Positions 13,181-24,314 of a stretch of DNA of 64,000 nucleotides are shown here, piece after piece. The stretch covers positions 558,001 to 622,000 of the forward strand of contig JALBUN010000023.1 in the NCBI GenBank assembly GCA_025174535.1. The letters are read 5' to 3'. A program made the translations under genes and the position numbers. The notes beneath the pieces are model-generated. The model did not search any database, had not been told where the DNA came from, and worked only from the letters and a program-made list of their open reading frames with translations. This DNA comes from Cantharellus purpuraceus (taxonomy: Eukaryota; Basidiomycota; Agaricomycetes; Cantharellales; Hydnaceae). Within the stretch, counting starts at the first letter, position 1. Each line of letters opens with the position of its first letter.

Positions 13181-13987
13181 GGACAGCCTGCAGAACTTTG
13201 GAGATGTGGGAAGAAGGTAGACGCAAGCTGGGAGACAACAAGAGGCTGATTAAAGCATAGGTGTCAGATTACTGATTAAGTTGACTCCCACGGAGGGTTC
13301 TTATGAGCGCGTTGCTCTCGGCAAATATCCTGATATAGTGAGCGCCATGAATAATTTATGAGAAATATCTACATTGTAAGATGAAATAAATCATTAGAAC
13401 GACCTTTGACTCCATATGTTTTCGGAAATGTATCGTACCTTTCTTTGGGTTGAGGTTGCTTTCGAATCCGATCCTGATTGACGCCACACATAATCAAGGA
13501 TTTACGACTCCTCGGAGGCAATACACTTGATGATGCTCATGCCGGTAAGCTCAGGCCTCGGATTGCCGGTCGACTATGTACTTAGTTTGTAACTTGAAAG
13601 TGTCTTCCATTCCGAGGAGTAAGAGATTCCATTCTCCAGGGCCCCAAATCTGATCCGTGCAAACGGGATTCATCTAGCCGGGAAACACGGACGTGGTGTA
13701 TCCTGCGCCCAGTGAGGCTCAGATCTCAGACGCTGTAGCAATGCTTTTGCGTGTTGACGTACCCGCCCTCACCCGTCCCTGATTGTATGCAACCGAAATC
13801 TGCATTCTTTAATCGATAATATTCACGTGATTAAGCTAGTCCATGTCACAAACGATATATGTCAGATACGTACTTATGAAGCAAATGCAAGCCAATAGCC
13901 CAAAAAAGGCTATGTTAGGTAAACACTTTAGGAACGGTCACGTGACCGTGTCATTGCCGGGCACTTGTTTCCGCTGTCCCTACTCCA
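13181..13987. promoter_or_regulatory. Divergent promoter of FAD monooxygenase and copper radical oxidase
   Basis: An 807 bp spacer between two divergent start codons. It holds a CACGTG box at 13824-13829 and a 16 bp perfect palindrome centred on a second CACGTG at 13934-13949. CACGTG is the classic bHLH (Cbf1/Pho4-type) core. Confidence 0.6.
13934..13949. promoter_or_regulatory. 16 bp perfect palindrome with CACGTG core
   Basis: ACGGTCACGTGACCGT reads the same on both strands. It lies 38 bp upstream of the copper radical oxidase ATG. It is a likely dimeric bHLH or bZIP site, but the regulator is unknown. Confidence 0.55.
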
Positions 13988-16412
13988 ATGCGTATCATCT
14001 CGACGCTGAGCGTCGTTCTTAATATTTTACCTTTTGTCTATACAGAGTCAGCATGGAATGGATACATTATACCTGGTTCCAATCTCACCTCTAATCGCTT
14101 TCTGCCATACTACGTTCCGACCAACGCATCTTCGTATGATGACACACATTCCACTCTGGTGTTCTCTCCGAAACATGCATGGCACGTGTTTCATTCTGGC
14201 AAATATGTGGAAGGTACCTTGCACTCTACTACGCGTCCAAATGCCAACTTCATCTTCAAGTTTTATGGCTCACAAGTTGAATTATTCGGCACTATTGGGA
14301 AACAGCACGGTATTGCCAACATTTTGGTAGACGGCAAGTATGTTCAGCGTTTGGACACCTTCAGTACGCGTAGCCGTACTCAGCAAAGGCTATTCACATG
14401 GACGGCTTTGGGCGTCGGTCTTCATTCACTCGAGGTTGTGAATACCGGGCGTAAGAGATCTAGAAGCTCTGGCACGCTCCTGGGCATCGACGCAATTGTT
14501 GTCACACCTCATCAATCGCCTTCAGGCTCTAACAACGCTGCTGCTGAGTCAACTTCTTTAACCCCTCAGCCGATGGCCGATCTTGCTGCTGCTAGTGGTG
14601 CTGCTCAGACGCCCACGCCTCCCTCCAAATGGTCTCTCCTACAGACTGGTTTGACTGGTGTACATGCAATGCAAATTTCTATCATATCCGAAACCCACGC
14701 TATTATCATAGACAAAGTAGAGCACAACCCTCTTACAATCGACGGGCATCCGGCTTGGGGTGCATTGTACAATTTGGACAATCACGATTTGCAACCATTA
14801 CATGTGTTATCAAATTCCTTCTGCGCTGGAGGAACGTTCCTCTCCAATGGCACCCTCATCAACGTTGGCGGGAATCCTGTTGTAGTGGACAAAACTGGCG
14901 CTGCTGACTTTGGAGATGTCAATGGGCTTCAAGCTGTGCGCATTTTCGAACCATGCAATATGGAGGATACCAAGACCTGTGACATCTATGAAGATTCATC
15001 ACGCATTCGAATGGCGAGCCCGCGTTGGTACAATACTGCACTGCGCATCTCGGATGGATCTGCAATGATCATCGGGGGCTCTATCAAAGGAGGCTGGATG
15101 AATAATGCCACGACAAACAATCCTACTATTGAGTTCTTTCCTCCGAAAAATATTCATGGGCAGAATGGCCTCCCCATTCCTCTCAAGTTCCTCGCTGATA
15201 CACTGAATTCAAATCTCTTCCCTATTGCTTTCGCTTTGCCAGATGGACAGGTATTCATTGCAGCTAACAATGACGCTACGATATACAACTGGCAAACAAA
15301 CATGGAACGCCGCTTGCCTCCCATACCGAATGGTGTCCGCGTCACGTACCCAATGACTGGCACAGCTTTGCTACTGCCTCTGACGCCTGCCAATGGCTAC
15401 ACACCCGAGATTCTGATTTGTGGAGGCTCAACAATCGACGACACTAAGCCGGGATACGAACTGACATCCCAGGATCCTGCCTCTGATCAGTGCGTGAGAA
15501 TGGTGCTCACTGAAGCAGGGATCCAACAAGGCTGGCAAGTCGAACGCATGCCGCATGCGAGGATTATGCCCGACGCTGTCCTTTTGCCGACTGGGCAAAT
15601 CATCATCGTCAATGGAGGCAGAACCGGGATTTCAGGATACGGGAACGTGAAAGACCAGATTGGACAGTCGAATGCGGATAATCCTGTCTTCCAATCAGTA
15701 TTGTATGACCCTCTTGCTCCCCTCGGCGCACGGTTCTCGATAGAAGGCATGCCTGCGAGCAGCATCCCCAGGTTGTATCATTCCGTTGCTACTTTGACTC
15801 CCTACGGGAACGTGATGATTGCGGGCTCAAATCCGAATCTGGACAGAAGCAATGTGAAATATCCTACGGAGTATAGAGTGGAGTGGTTAAGTCCGCCGTA
15901 TATTGGGTCACAAAGGCCCACCTGGATAGACAACACTCCAAAGCTCATAGGCTTCGGAGAACAAGTTGAGATCGCGGTAAACTTGAACTCGCCTACTTCA
16001 AATGTGTCGGGTTAGTTGCATGCATGTTTATCTTCATCAGTGCCCTAATCCGTGCCCTTCCAAACGTAGTATCTCTGATGGACCTCGGCTATATCACGCA
16101 TGCCGTCCATGCTAATGTTCGGATGGTAGTTCTCTTGTGCAAGGTTTCTAACTCTGGAAAGACGCTCACAGTCACAGGGCCTCCGTCCGCGAGTATATAC
16201 CCACCAGGACCGGGGTTCCTCTATCTTATTGTCGATGGAGTACCAAGTGTTGGCAGGAAAGTAATGATTGGAGATGGTAAATCACCACCAACAGATGAGG
16301 GTGCGATTGCAAAGTGCGCATGATACGGCTATATGTGGGAGGCTTTGATTCAGCTAACATATTTATCAGTCTACTGCAAAGCATCCATGGCGCCAGGAGC
16401 CGAAGAGGGTGA
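13988..16412 (+). CDS. Glyoxal-oxidase-type copper radical oxidase with extra N-terminal domain
   Basis: Secreted enzyme expected to oxidise aldehydes or alcohols to acids or aldehydes, making H2O2 for lignocellulose attack. A signal peptide covers about residues 1-20. Residues about 22-175 form a beta-rich domain (FSPKHAWHVFHSGKYVEGT, FYGSQVELFGTIGK, NILVDGKYVQ, TALGVGLHSLEVV) like fungal jelly-roll modules, then an Ala/Ser/Pro linker to about 215. The oxidase domain follows. The Cys of the Tyr-Cys cofactor is C279 (NSFCAGGTF), the cross-linked Tyr is Y348 (SPRWYNTAL), and the axial Tyr-His pair is Y597-H598 (IPRLYHSVATL). The second His is in GYITHAVHAN after the intron 16011-16069. The C-terminal Glyoxal_oxid_C region ends VMIGDGKSPP. 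The frame stops at 16323 if unspliced. A 54 bp intron would instead add a short exon ending at 16412. Confidence 0.92.
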
Positions 16413-16564
16413 TAGTAGCGAGAATTAAATTGACATAGTCGCCTCCTTCCTTCGTTTAAGTTTTAAGCTTAATAACCTTAGATTTGTAGCCTTAGTCTTT
16501 ACTGCTAGCTCTGTACGCATATTATACCTCTGGGTCTAGAGGCATCGAGTAATTATACTCGGAA

Positions 16565-17589
16565 TTACAGTACTCGTTGCTTCATTCTTGCACCCACAAT
16601 TCGAAGACCAGCATACACTTTACCTGGAGGAGATCCCAGGATTAGCGACACGATAGCATCTCGAGCAATTTTGATGTTTTGAAAAGAGCCAAGTATGTGG
16701 ATTTTGCTAATTCAGAAAATCTTAGATAAGGCGTTCACAACACCTGAAGTAGATATGAACGTACGTGTCTGCAAGAACTATCCGCGTCCGACTTGTGTTC
16801 TCAATTGTGAATTTTGTTTTGCCTTCATGCCCGGCGATACGACCGATGGCGCGGGCCAGGTGGTCGCCATGAAGCGTTTTCACATCCTTGATCTCAAATG
16901 AATCAAGATACAAGTCGTCCATCCGAAGCAGCGCAAGAGCATCCTGCATGAGATTAGAACAAGAGGTTGCAAAGGACAAATAAGAGGCGCACATTGACGT
17001 CAAAGCCTAGAGCATATGCTTTGACAAAGTCTGCTCCACGTTGTAACGCGCCGACCTCCTTCGTATGCTTAGACGTCTATTTCCCGTGGAAATCGTTCAG
17101 AAACCAACGAGCGACCCATCTTGAAGACAGACGTACCCGCATTTCGACGCACTTCCGCAAGACGTTCATTCGCACTTGTAGTCCACACATTTCTGTCAGA
17201 GGACTGAAGATATTGATCCAGTCCTTCTGCAATGGTGTCATTCGATGTGGAGGGATGGGTATTCGTCTGGTCTCGGATTTAGTCGTAGATGCGTGCGCGG
17301 ACGCAGGGAGAGGCGGGAAGGCAGGAAGAGAAGCCGCAGCTTCTGAAGTAGAGGGATCAATCATGACAATATCATCGCCCTCATCTTGACTCCCGCTTGC
17401 AGCCTGGCCATCAGGCTGAGACAGAGTGCGAGCTGTTGTGTCAGTGGGGAGTAGACCATCGTCCATGGAGCTGTCGTCTACATCCCCCTGCTTGGCGGGT
17501 GGCCTCGAGGTGGCTTTCTTTTTCTTATGAGAACGACGTGTCTTTTTGGGTCTTGAGGGCGTGTTGTGTGTCGGTGTCACAGCGACCAT
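16565..17589 (-). CDS. PNO1: PNO1/Dim2, KH-domain 40S ribosome assembly factor
   Basis: Four exons, complement of 16565-16706, 16765-16943, 16993-17076 and 17137-17589, add to exactly 286 codons. Hallmarks are [97 protein letters not shown] and the C-terminal [22 protein letters not shown]1 binds the 3' end of pre-18S rRNA through its KH domains and partners the endonuclease Nob1. The N-terminal 110 residues are basic then acidic and likely disordered. Its start codon is 90 bp from the divergent DUF3835 gene, so the two share a very short promoter. Confidence 0.96.
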
Positions 17590-17679
17590 ATTGCCTTACT
17601 GTAATTCCCGTATCCGCTTTTTCCAACGGGGATTTGGTACCGCGGCTTTGACGCTCACGCCACCAACCATCATCTACTT

Positions 17680-19834
17680 ATGTCGATTACTTCTGCCAAT
17701 GTTCGTAATCTGAACAATAGTAGAGCTCAAGGTACGCCAATACCTTCGCTCATTCCTTTGTATAAACTCTTAGCCTGAGGTCATTTCTAGCCTTACAGGC
17801 GCTGCAGAGCGTCTCCGAGCGACTTGGGAATATTTTTGGAGATATCGACCCCAGTGTTGGTGACGGAACACGAAGAATTGAGGGCGGCGGCGTGAGTTTC
17901 TTCTGTGACGGAGGTTATTTACAACTCACACACGGGTAGTTGGTCAACGAAGATGGCCTACCCATCATCGACATCACCGAACCTGTTGATGAATTGGACA
18001 CACCTTCTCTGTCGGCAGCAACCGAGGAGGATGAGGTGATTGAAGAGGATAATAGCCCCGAACCGATTACCAAATTATCTCCAGAGGCTTTAGCCATTAG
18101 CCGCAAGCATCGCGACAAAATTCTGGATTTACTTGAACAGGAAGAAGAACGTGAGGCACTTCAGACCCGCCAAGAGCACCAACTAGAACTGAAACGGAAA
18201 AGAGATGCTGCACGAATTGAAATGCAGAAACGTATGCTGAATCAGGGGGTAGACCTTGAGAAACGGCGGCAGTCCAAGGAATTGGAGAAGAGAATGGCTA
18301 AAGCACTGATATCTGGACTTGGAGAACCTGAACCCGTGAAGAACAACACACCAGCCCAACATCTTGATGGTAAGCCAAAAAAGGTCGTAACTTTTGCGGA
18401 TCGACCGTCTGTCGGCTCCGAGGCAATTGCAAAATCCAAGGAGGAGACAAACTGGGGAGACGTCATTCCTGCAATGTCGCCCTCACAGAAAGACCTGCTT
18501 ACAAGCTCTAGGACGCAACCTATGAAGATGGAAGTCGTTGAACGCACTTCCTCCATCCCATCTAATTCAGTGTCAACGCGGCAAGAGTTCAAAAAAAAAG
18601 ACTATGCAGAACCCACCGGGGATTCAGATGACGAATCGGATCTTGAGGTGGCCTCTGAGACCACTGTTCTGGAGGCTGAGAATGAAGATGTAGTTTTGTC
18701 CACACAGAGTCGCCGGGAGCTTGCAATCGAATACCATCGACGACGTGAAGCCCTGGCTTCGAGTGCTGGAGCATTGAGTCTAGATGACGACGATCTACCT
18801 GATGATCATGGCCCCGATGTTGCAAACTGGGATAAAGAGGTACGCGTGAATTCGCACAGAAGAACAATGATTACTCTTTAATTTTTTGCTTTTCCAAGGA
18901 AGTGCCTCTCGACGCGACTCTTGCACATTCTCCCCCAAAGCCACCTATCTCAAAATTCAAAACATCACTTTTCAACCGGCATGATAGTCAAACGCTTGCT
19001 CAAGTCTCTCAGACTAATCGACCTCCTTTACCGTCTCGAGATTCCACTGGTTCTTCTCGGTCAGCTACGCTCGGAACTTCTGTTCTTCCCCCCGACGCGC
19101 TATCCAAAAGCATAAAGCTAGGAAAGCTTGTGGATGGTCAACTAGTAGCAGGACCCCAGGACGAAGAGAGCATTGATAAGGAGGAACAGGAAGAAGAAGA
19201 AATCCGCAAGTTGCTCCTGACAAGTATGGAGGAGTACTCTGGAATTGCCGCACAAATCATGGGTCCGGCGGCCAATGGTTCGTATTGGGCAAAATCTGTG
19301 GCGCATGATGAGAAAGCCTCGTCACGAACCCTGCCGCCTGCAGAGAAAGCTCAAGCCAGACCAAAGGCGTCACGCTTTAAAGTTAATCGAGCGCAATCTA
19401 GTGCTATATCCGAGTCAGAAGTCTTGTCTCCTCCCCGTGATTACGACTCTTCGACGTCGACATTAACACACGACAATCTTGAAGCTGCGTCCGCGCATGC
19501 ACGTGGACCCGCTACTAAGCTCACACCAAACCGTCAGTCACCTTCGATTCCATCCACTTCTCATTCCATCGTCATCGACTCGCCGTCCATGCCTCCATCA
19601 TCTCATGTTGTCGAGCCAATATCATCCCGCCACTCTGTTAGTCCCTCTCCATCCCCCCAAAAGGGACCGACTATTATACCAACTCCGCCAAACCAACCAT
19701 CTAAACGGCAAACGCCTGTTATGCTTGATAATATCAAGGAGAGATCAGTCGGTCACATTGCGCCAGTCAACAGTGGATTGGAGGTGAAACCGTGGAGGGT
19801 ATCCAGATTCAAGGCTGATCGATCAGGTGACTGA
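17680..19834 (+). CDS. DUF3835 / URI-Bud27-like coiled-coil protein
   Basis: Exons 17680-17731, 17791-17891, 17940-18839 and 18899-19834 join in phase: NNSRAQ to ALQALQSVSERLGNIFGDID, then GGG to LVNEDGLPIIDI, then NWDKE to EVPLDATLAHS. The middle has a charged coiled coil (about residues 100-170) and an acidic stretch. The rest is Ser/Pro-rich and disordered, with SISFSP-like basic patches. The final KPWRVSRFKADR resembles the C-terminal DUF3835 motif of URI/Bud27 proteins, which act in translation initiation and RNA-polymerase assembly. I do not see the N-terminal prefoldin helix pair of true URI, so the link rests on the C-terminal motif alone. The PNO1 gene lies divergently 90 bp away. 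Confidence 0.7.
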
Positions 19835-20165
19835 GACTACTATGGCTCAATGAGCTGATAATTCTGTATGGTCGAATTCCGCGCTTCGACTGCAGGTTAT
19901 TGTGCAACGACGGACGGAGAAGTGGCTATCAATTCTCACGAACATAGTCAAATGGATTTGAAGGATCCTGTATATAGACAATATCGAAAGAAGGATTGCG
20001 AGCACCACAAAGCACCGGTATGATGTCTACTGACAAATCCCAAACCTATCTATATATGATCTACAAGTGTCCCCTCCATGTTGAATATTAAGGTTCACAG
20101 TAGCAAAAGAGAATACATTCCTGATAATTGCCGTGAACCATCATCACAATAAATAAGCGATTTTC
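19835..20165. other. 3'-3' spacer between DUF3835 gene and TLC gene
   Basis: Converging 3' UTR space of 331 bp with no coding signal or repeat. Confidence 0.5.
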
Positions 20166-21479
20166 TTAGTCGTTCTTCTTGGGGGCTTGCACATCACTAA
20201 GGACATTCAGTCCATGAGGGGTCTGATGGGAGTGGCTTGAGGAGAGCCTCTTTCTCAAGGCCAGGAGCATCTTATAAAACCTATATACGTTTTATGAAAC
20301 TCTGTCGGAGAGCAACGAAGTTGACAGCGACAAATGCATACCAAAACCAATTAAGTCCCTGCAATGCCACATTTCCAAGTGCGTATGCAAAGACCACTAC
20401 GGTAGGAATGTCCGCCCGGACCTCTTTTAGTGTGCAGAAGAATCTGACAGACTGCAAACCATATTCATTGATGACCGTCAGATGGCGAACGGGTGTGATG
20501 AAAGTATATTGATCACCATCCATCCGCCATAGCATAGTCGCGCCACGAAGAATGTGGTCAAGAAAAGAACCCCATTGATGATCTGAAGAGAGCCACCAGT
20601 TCGATTTGTCTTGTCTAAAATCCTGCTGGCACTCAACATGGGTATATTAGTGATTATTCAAAGCACCCTCACCAATGAATATTCAAGAAGGGGGTGCTAC
20701 TGTTAGAGTCCGATGGTGTGTCAGTTAGAAAGACATAACCAACCCCTTTCTCTTACAGTTCCCAAAGCAGGAATCGGGCACCGTAATATGCCAAAAACGG
20801 TCGGAAACCTAGAGAATACACAGTAAGACATATGGCACCTGCAAAGTATTATTTAGTTACGTTGCATAGGGAGATCTCAGCACTGTAGCACACCGTGAAC
20901 TACGAATCCAATGGAATCAAAGTGAAGAATGCTATCGAACGTGTCCCACAAGAAACTAAAACATACGGTCAGAACTGATCATTGACATTCACGCATAAAG
21001 TCCTTACTAGCTAGCAGAGCAAGAACATTAGGTTGAAAGTTAAGATTCAATGTCTTCACACGCATACCCACAAGCAATCGCACAGACATTACCGATACGG
21101 TCGTCAAAGCCGAATGCACGGTCTTGGTCTAACTCCGGTAAATCCAAGCATAAGAATGCTAGAGGGATAATTATGAGGGCATGCACCATCGACACAACGC
21201 GCACCACCCTGTCAGGAATGGGTCAACATAAGATAGTATTCATAACTCGACGTGTGCTCACCAATTGTGTCTCATACGCGAATCTGCATAACCAAAATGT
21301 ATGGGACAAATTCGAATTAAGAATATAGGCAACACCCATTCTAGAAGTTGGAAGCAGAGAAAAGCCCCAAGCACAGTATGGAAATGAGCCGGAAGGCGGG
21401 AAAGGGAAAGGGTTCGTGCAATAGGTAACGACACTGGGGACATTAGTCTCGCCATTACCGTAGAGAGACTCGACTCCAT
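20166..21479 (-). CDS. TLC-domain (TRAM/LAG1/CLN8) multi-pass membrane protein
   Basis: Starts MESSLSTVMARLMSPVSL at 21479. Spliced exons read in order FHTVLGAFLCFQLLEWVLP, LAFLCLDLPELDQDRAFGFD, FLWDTFDSILHFDSIGFVVH, AICLTVYSLGFRPFLAYYG, STPFLNIHW, DKTNRTGGSLQIINGVLFLT, SVRFFCTLKEVRADIP and LQGLNWFWFYKMLLALRKRL, ending VQAPKKND at 20166. This order (FLWDT, H..G, FL..E.S TPFLN.HW, LN.FWFYKM) is the TLC domain as in TMEM56/TLCD and ceramide-synthase relatives. Typical ceramide-synthase HHxxD catalytic residues are not evident, so it is more likely a TLCD-type lipid-membrane protein. Seven or so introns are needed. The last one (donor at GTATGC near 20330) is placed by the join FWF-YKM. A foldback repeat begins about 55 bp upstream of its start. 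Confidence 0.82.
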
Positions 21480-21534
21480 GCTACAGTTATGTATATGAAC
21501 GATGAAAGTATTCGAGTAAACAGAGTTAAAGCCC

Positions 21535-21925
21535 TGGACGCATAAGTTTTCAACAAGCAAAACTGTGGGGAAAACTTGAAAAAATGGCCGAAAATTTGCC
21601 CCATGATATTCTTGACCAGGGAAATTTGTGCCGTAGCTAAATGACTCTGCATGGAAAGGAACATTGGCAAAGCCAAGAGATTCTTGCAGACAAACTGAAA
21701 AAAAATATTGAAAATTACTGGAATTGCTTATCGCTTCTAGATGTTTGTAGTTCTACCTGCAATGATCTCTTGGCTTTGCCAATGTTTCTTTCCATACAAA
21801 GTCATGATAAAATTCTTCGTTATGTCGCAATTTTCCCTAAACAAGAATTAATTTCAGGATAAAATACAACCACTTTGAAGCTTTCCTCACAGTCTTCTTG
21901 TGAAGAGTTTCCTAGGTCTCCAGAG
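21535..21925. repeat. Long imperfect inverted repeat (foldback, MITE-like)
   Basis: The core arms are 21641-21681 and 21765-21805. Their reverse complements differ at only 3 of 41 positions, all transitions. Weaker pairing continues outward on both sides, for example AGGGAAATTTG near 21618 against the complement of 21829-21838, ACTGTGGGGAAA near 21562 against the complement of 21879-21892, and CTGGA near 21533 against the complement near 21920. The whole palindrome is thus about 390 bp with a loop of roughly 80 bp or less. It contains no gene. Its left arm abuts the 5' end of the TLC gene. It could be a non-autonomous transposon or an inverted duplication. A transcript would fold as a long hairpin. 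Confidence 0.75.
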
Positions 21926-22040
21926 CTGGTATTTAAGGATGTGACACACGGCGAGTTGCGTTGGGGTCAACAAAATCATGTAGGGACCACACGTAGATCT
22001 AAGAACCGTACAGTAAGACGCCATCTATGGTTACGGCCTA

Positions 22041-24100
22041 TCACATGGCGGCTCTACTTTCCCCACGCCAGCTATTATACAAGCCAACTGTATCACCTCC
22101 GCCATTCACAGCTGCCCTTCCTCTGGCTACTTTCGCTTTCTCCTCGACCGTATCTTTACTCACTCCAAGTTCCTGGTTGATTTCTCCAAACCGCTCACGT
22201 ACATGGTCGCCGCGTAGTTGTTCAAGGTGAGCTAAATACGCTTCATCCACACCTCCAGTAACATATTCACCCGTAAACACGGAGCAATCAAATGTCGTAA
22301 TGCTCGGGTTAAACCGCCGGACGGAGGATATCAAATCTGGCAGCGTTTGAAAGATAACGAGGTCGGCACCGATAGCATGTGCGATCGAGTCATTATCTCT
22401 TTTATACGCGACGAGCTCGTGTCGGGATGGCATGTCAATGCCATAAACATTTGAATAACTGGCAATGGAAGTCTTCAAATCCCACATCTCATAAAGACAT
22501 GGATTCGCGTACCGGATGGGTGGTGCACAACTGGCTACGATGACTTTCTTAGCACCCACGTCCTTCGCCATTTGAACAATTTCCTTGGATGTCGTGCCAC
22601 GTACGATAGAGTCTACGCAACGTCAAGACCCATCTTTATGCCAGTGAAGGAAACTGACCGTCAACGAGAAGCACATTTTTTCCCGAGAATTCCAACGCCA
22701 TAGCGTTCAATTTTCTTCGGACATTCTTGCGTCTACCGGTGCCTTCTATGAGAAGCATTTTACGGATGAAGGAGAAAAGTTACCTCTGTTGCTGGCCAGG
22801 CATAATGAAGGTCCGTCCCACATATCGGTTTTTGACGAAACCTTCTCGATAAGGTAGATTCAGACTCTGAGCGAGATTCAGGGCAGCCACCCTGGAGGTA
22901 TCTGGAACCTAAATGGGGACAGCGTGCAGATAGTTGAGAAGACGTATCAACACAGGCCATAGACAAAGCCTACCGGAATGACGACATCAACTGACAGTCG
23001 CTTTTCAGCGAGCACGCGCCGAACTTCGTCTGCCAGCATGTCGCCCATTGCCATGCGACTACGATAAACACTGATACCGTCTAGAACAGAGTCTGGCCTC
23101 GCGAAGTAAACATACTCGAAGATGTCCGGGGCAAAGAGAGCGGGTGCGCATACTTGTCGTTTGGACACAGATGTACGAGTAATGATGACAGCCTCCCCTA
23201 CACCAGGATGTTATTCTTGACTTCATAGTGCATGAAAATCAGCACAATAGATGTACATACCCGGTTTAACGTCTTCCCAGTCACCAAATCCGGAAGCATC
23301 AGCTACAGCATTTTCGCTTGCCACCATATAGTCTCTCCCGCCGTTTTCAGCCTTTCTTACCCCGACTCCTACCGGCCGTATACCATTTGGATCTCGAAAT
23401 GCAATTATGCCAAAGCCAGCAAGCATTGCGACACAAGCATATGCGCCTTTACATTGATCCATTAGACCGCCCACAGCCGTGAATATGTCCTCTTCGTTTA
23501 TACGAAATTTGCCAGTCTTTTGGAGGTTATTGGCAAGGACATTGAGTAACACTTCAGAGTCGGAAGAAGTGTTAATATGACGATGGGCTTCAGCATCCAT
23601 ATGTTTGAGTAGGGGAAGCGTGTTAATTAAGTTGCCATTCTACTGCATTGTGAGTAGTGCTATAAACAGCATAAAGGCAAGACGCACATGGGCGAAGACG
23701 ATACCGTATGGGGAGTTGACATAGAATGGTTGCGCCTCTGCATGAGCCGAACTTCCGGCCGTCGGATAACGCACTAATGGTTCATGTAAGAAGTAAGAGT
23801 CTCCCGCCAACTATCGACATACCATGACCCACGCCCATACTGCCGATTAAGCGTCCGATTGCTCCTGCGTCAAATACATCGCGAACCATTCCATTAGCCT
23901 TGCATTGATACAAACGACCTTTTGTGCCACAAGTGACGATGCCACATGCATCTTGACCACGGTGTTGCAACAAGGACAACCCTTCACAGATCTCAGAAGC
24001 AGCGTCTGCCGACGAATCGGAAAGGAGTAGTCCAAGGATTCCGCACACTGCACAATCAGTACAATTAGGAGGAACGTTGAGAGCAATTCCGAACCTTACT
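22041..24100 (-). CDS. ADE4: Amidophosphoribosyltransferase (purine synthesis, first step)
   Basis: Makes 5-phosphoribosylamine from PRPP and glutamine. The N-terminal glutaminase domain starts [11 protein letters not shown] with the nucleophile Cys2, then [14 protein letters not shown] and NGMVRDVF. The PRPP-binding motif is [17 protein letters not shown] near 22880-22990, followed by [29 protein letters not shown] near 22600-22720, and the C-terminal [15 protein letters not shown]. No ATG precedes TGCGGA in the main exon. Exon 1 ends in A at 24100 before GTAAGG, and exon 2 starts TG at 24047 after CAG, so the 52 bp intron 24048-24099 splits ATG as A|TG. The upstream frame lacks any other ATG back to its stop, and Cys2 must be N-terminal in this family. 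The C-terminus ends [10 protein letters not shown]. About seven introns. Confidence 0.95.
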
Positions 24101-24314
24101 TTTGGAGAAGGTGGTGGAGCTATCTAAAGGCGCACTGTAATCATGGTCATAAGAACGTGCGCGACGCGGGACTCCGGTTGGTCCCCGTAAGGGCAGTACC
24201 GTACTTGGCAGAGCAGCAAAATTTCTAGACGCGGTACTATTATTACACACGTCACGGACTGTGACTACGCGTCCTCAAATTAGGCGCTCCCCCCCGCTCT
24301 AGTGCTGCTTCAAA
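24101..24314. promoter_or_regulatory. Divergent ADE4/BRX1 promoter
   Basis: 214 bp between the ADE4 start (24100, minus) and the BRX1 ATG (24315, plus). The ADE4 5' UTR must lie here. There is a CGTCACGGACTGTGACTACG stretch near 24251 but no motif I can name. Confidence 0.5.

Noticed and set aside
13455..13480. TTCGAATCC-like tRNA B-box word
   Set aside because: No A-box or cloverleaf can be built around it. I found no tRNA or rRNA gene in the window.
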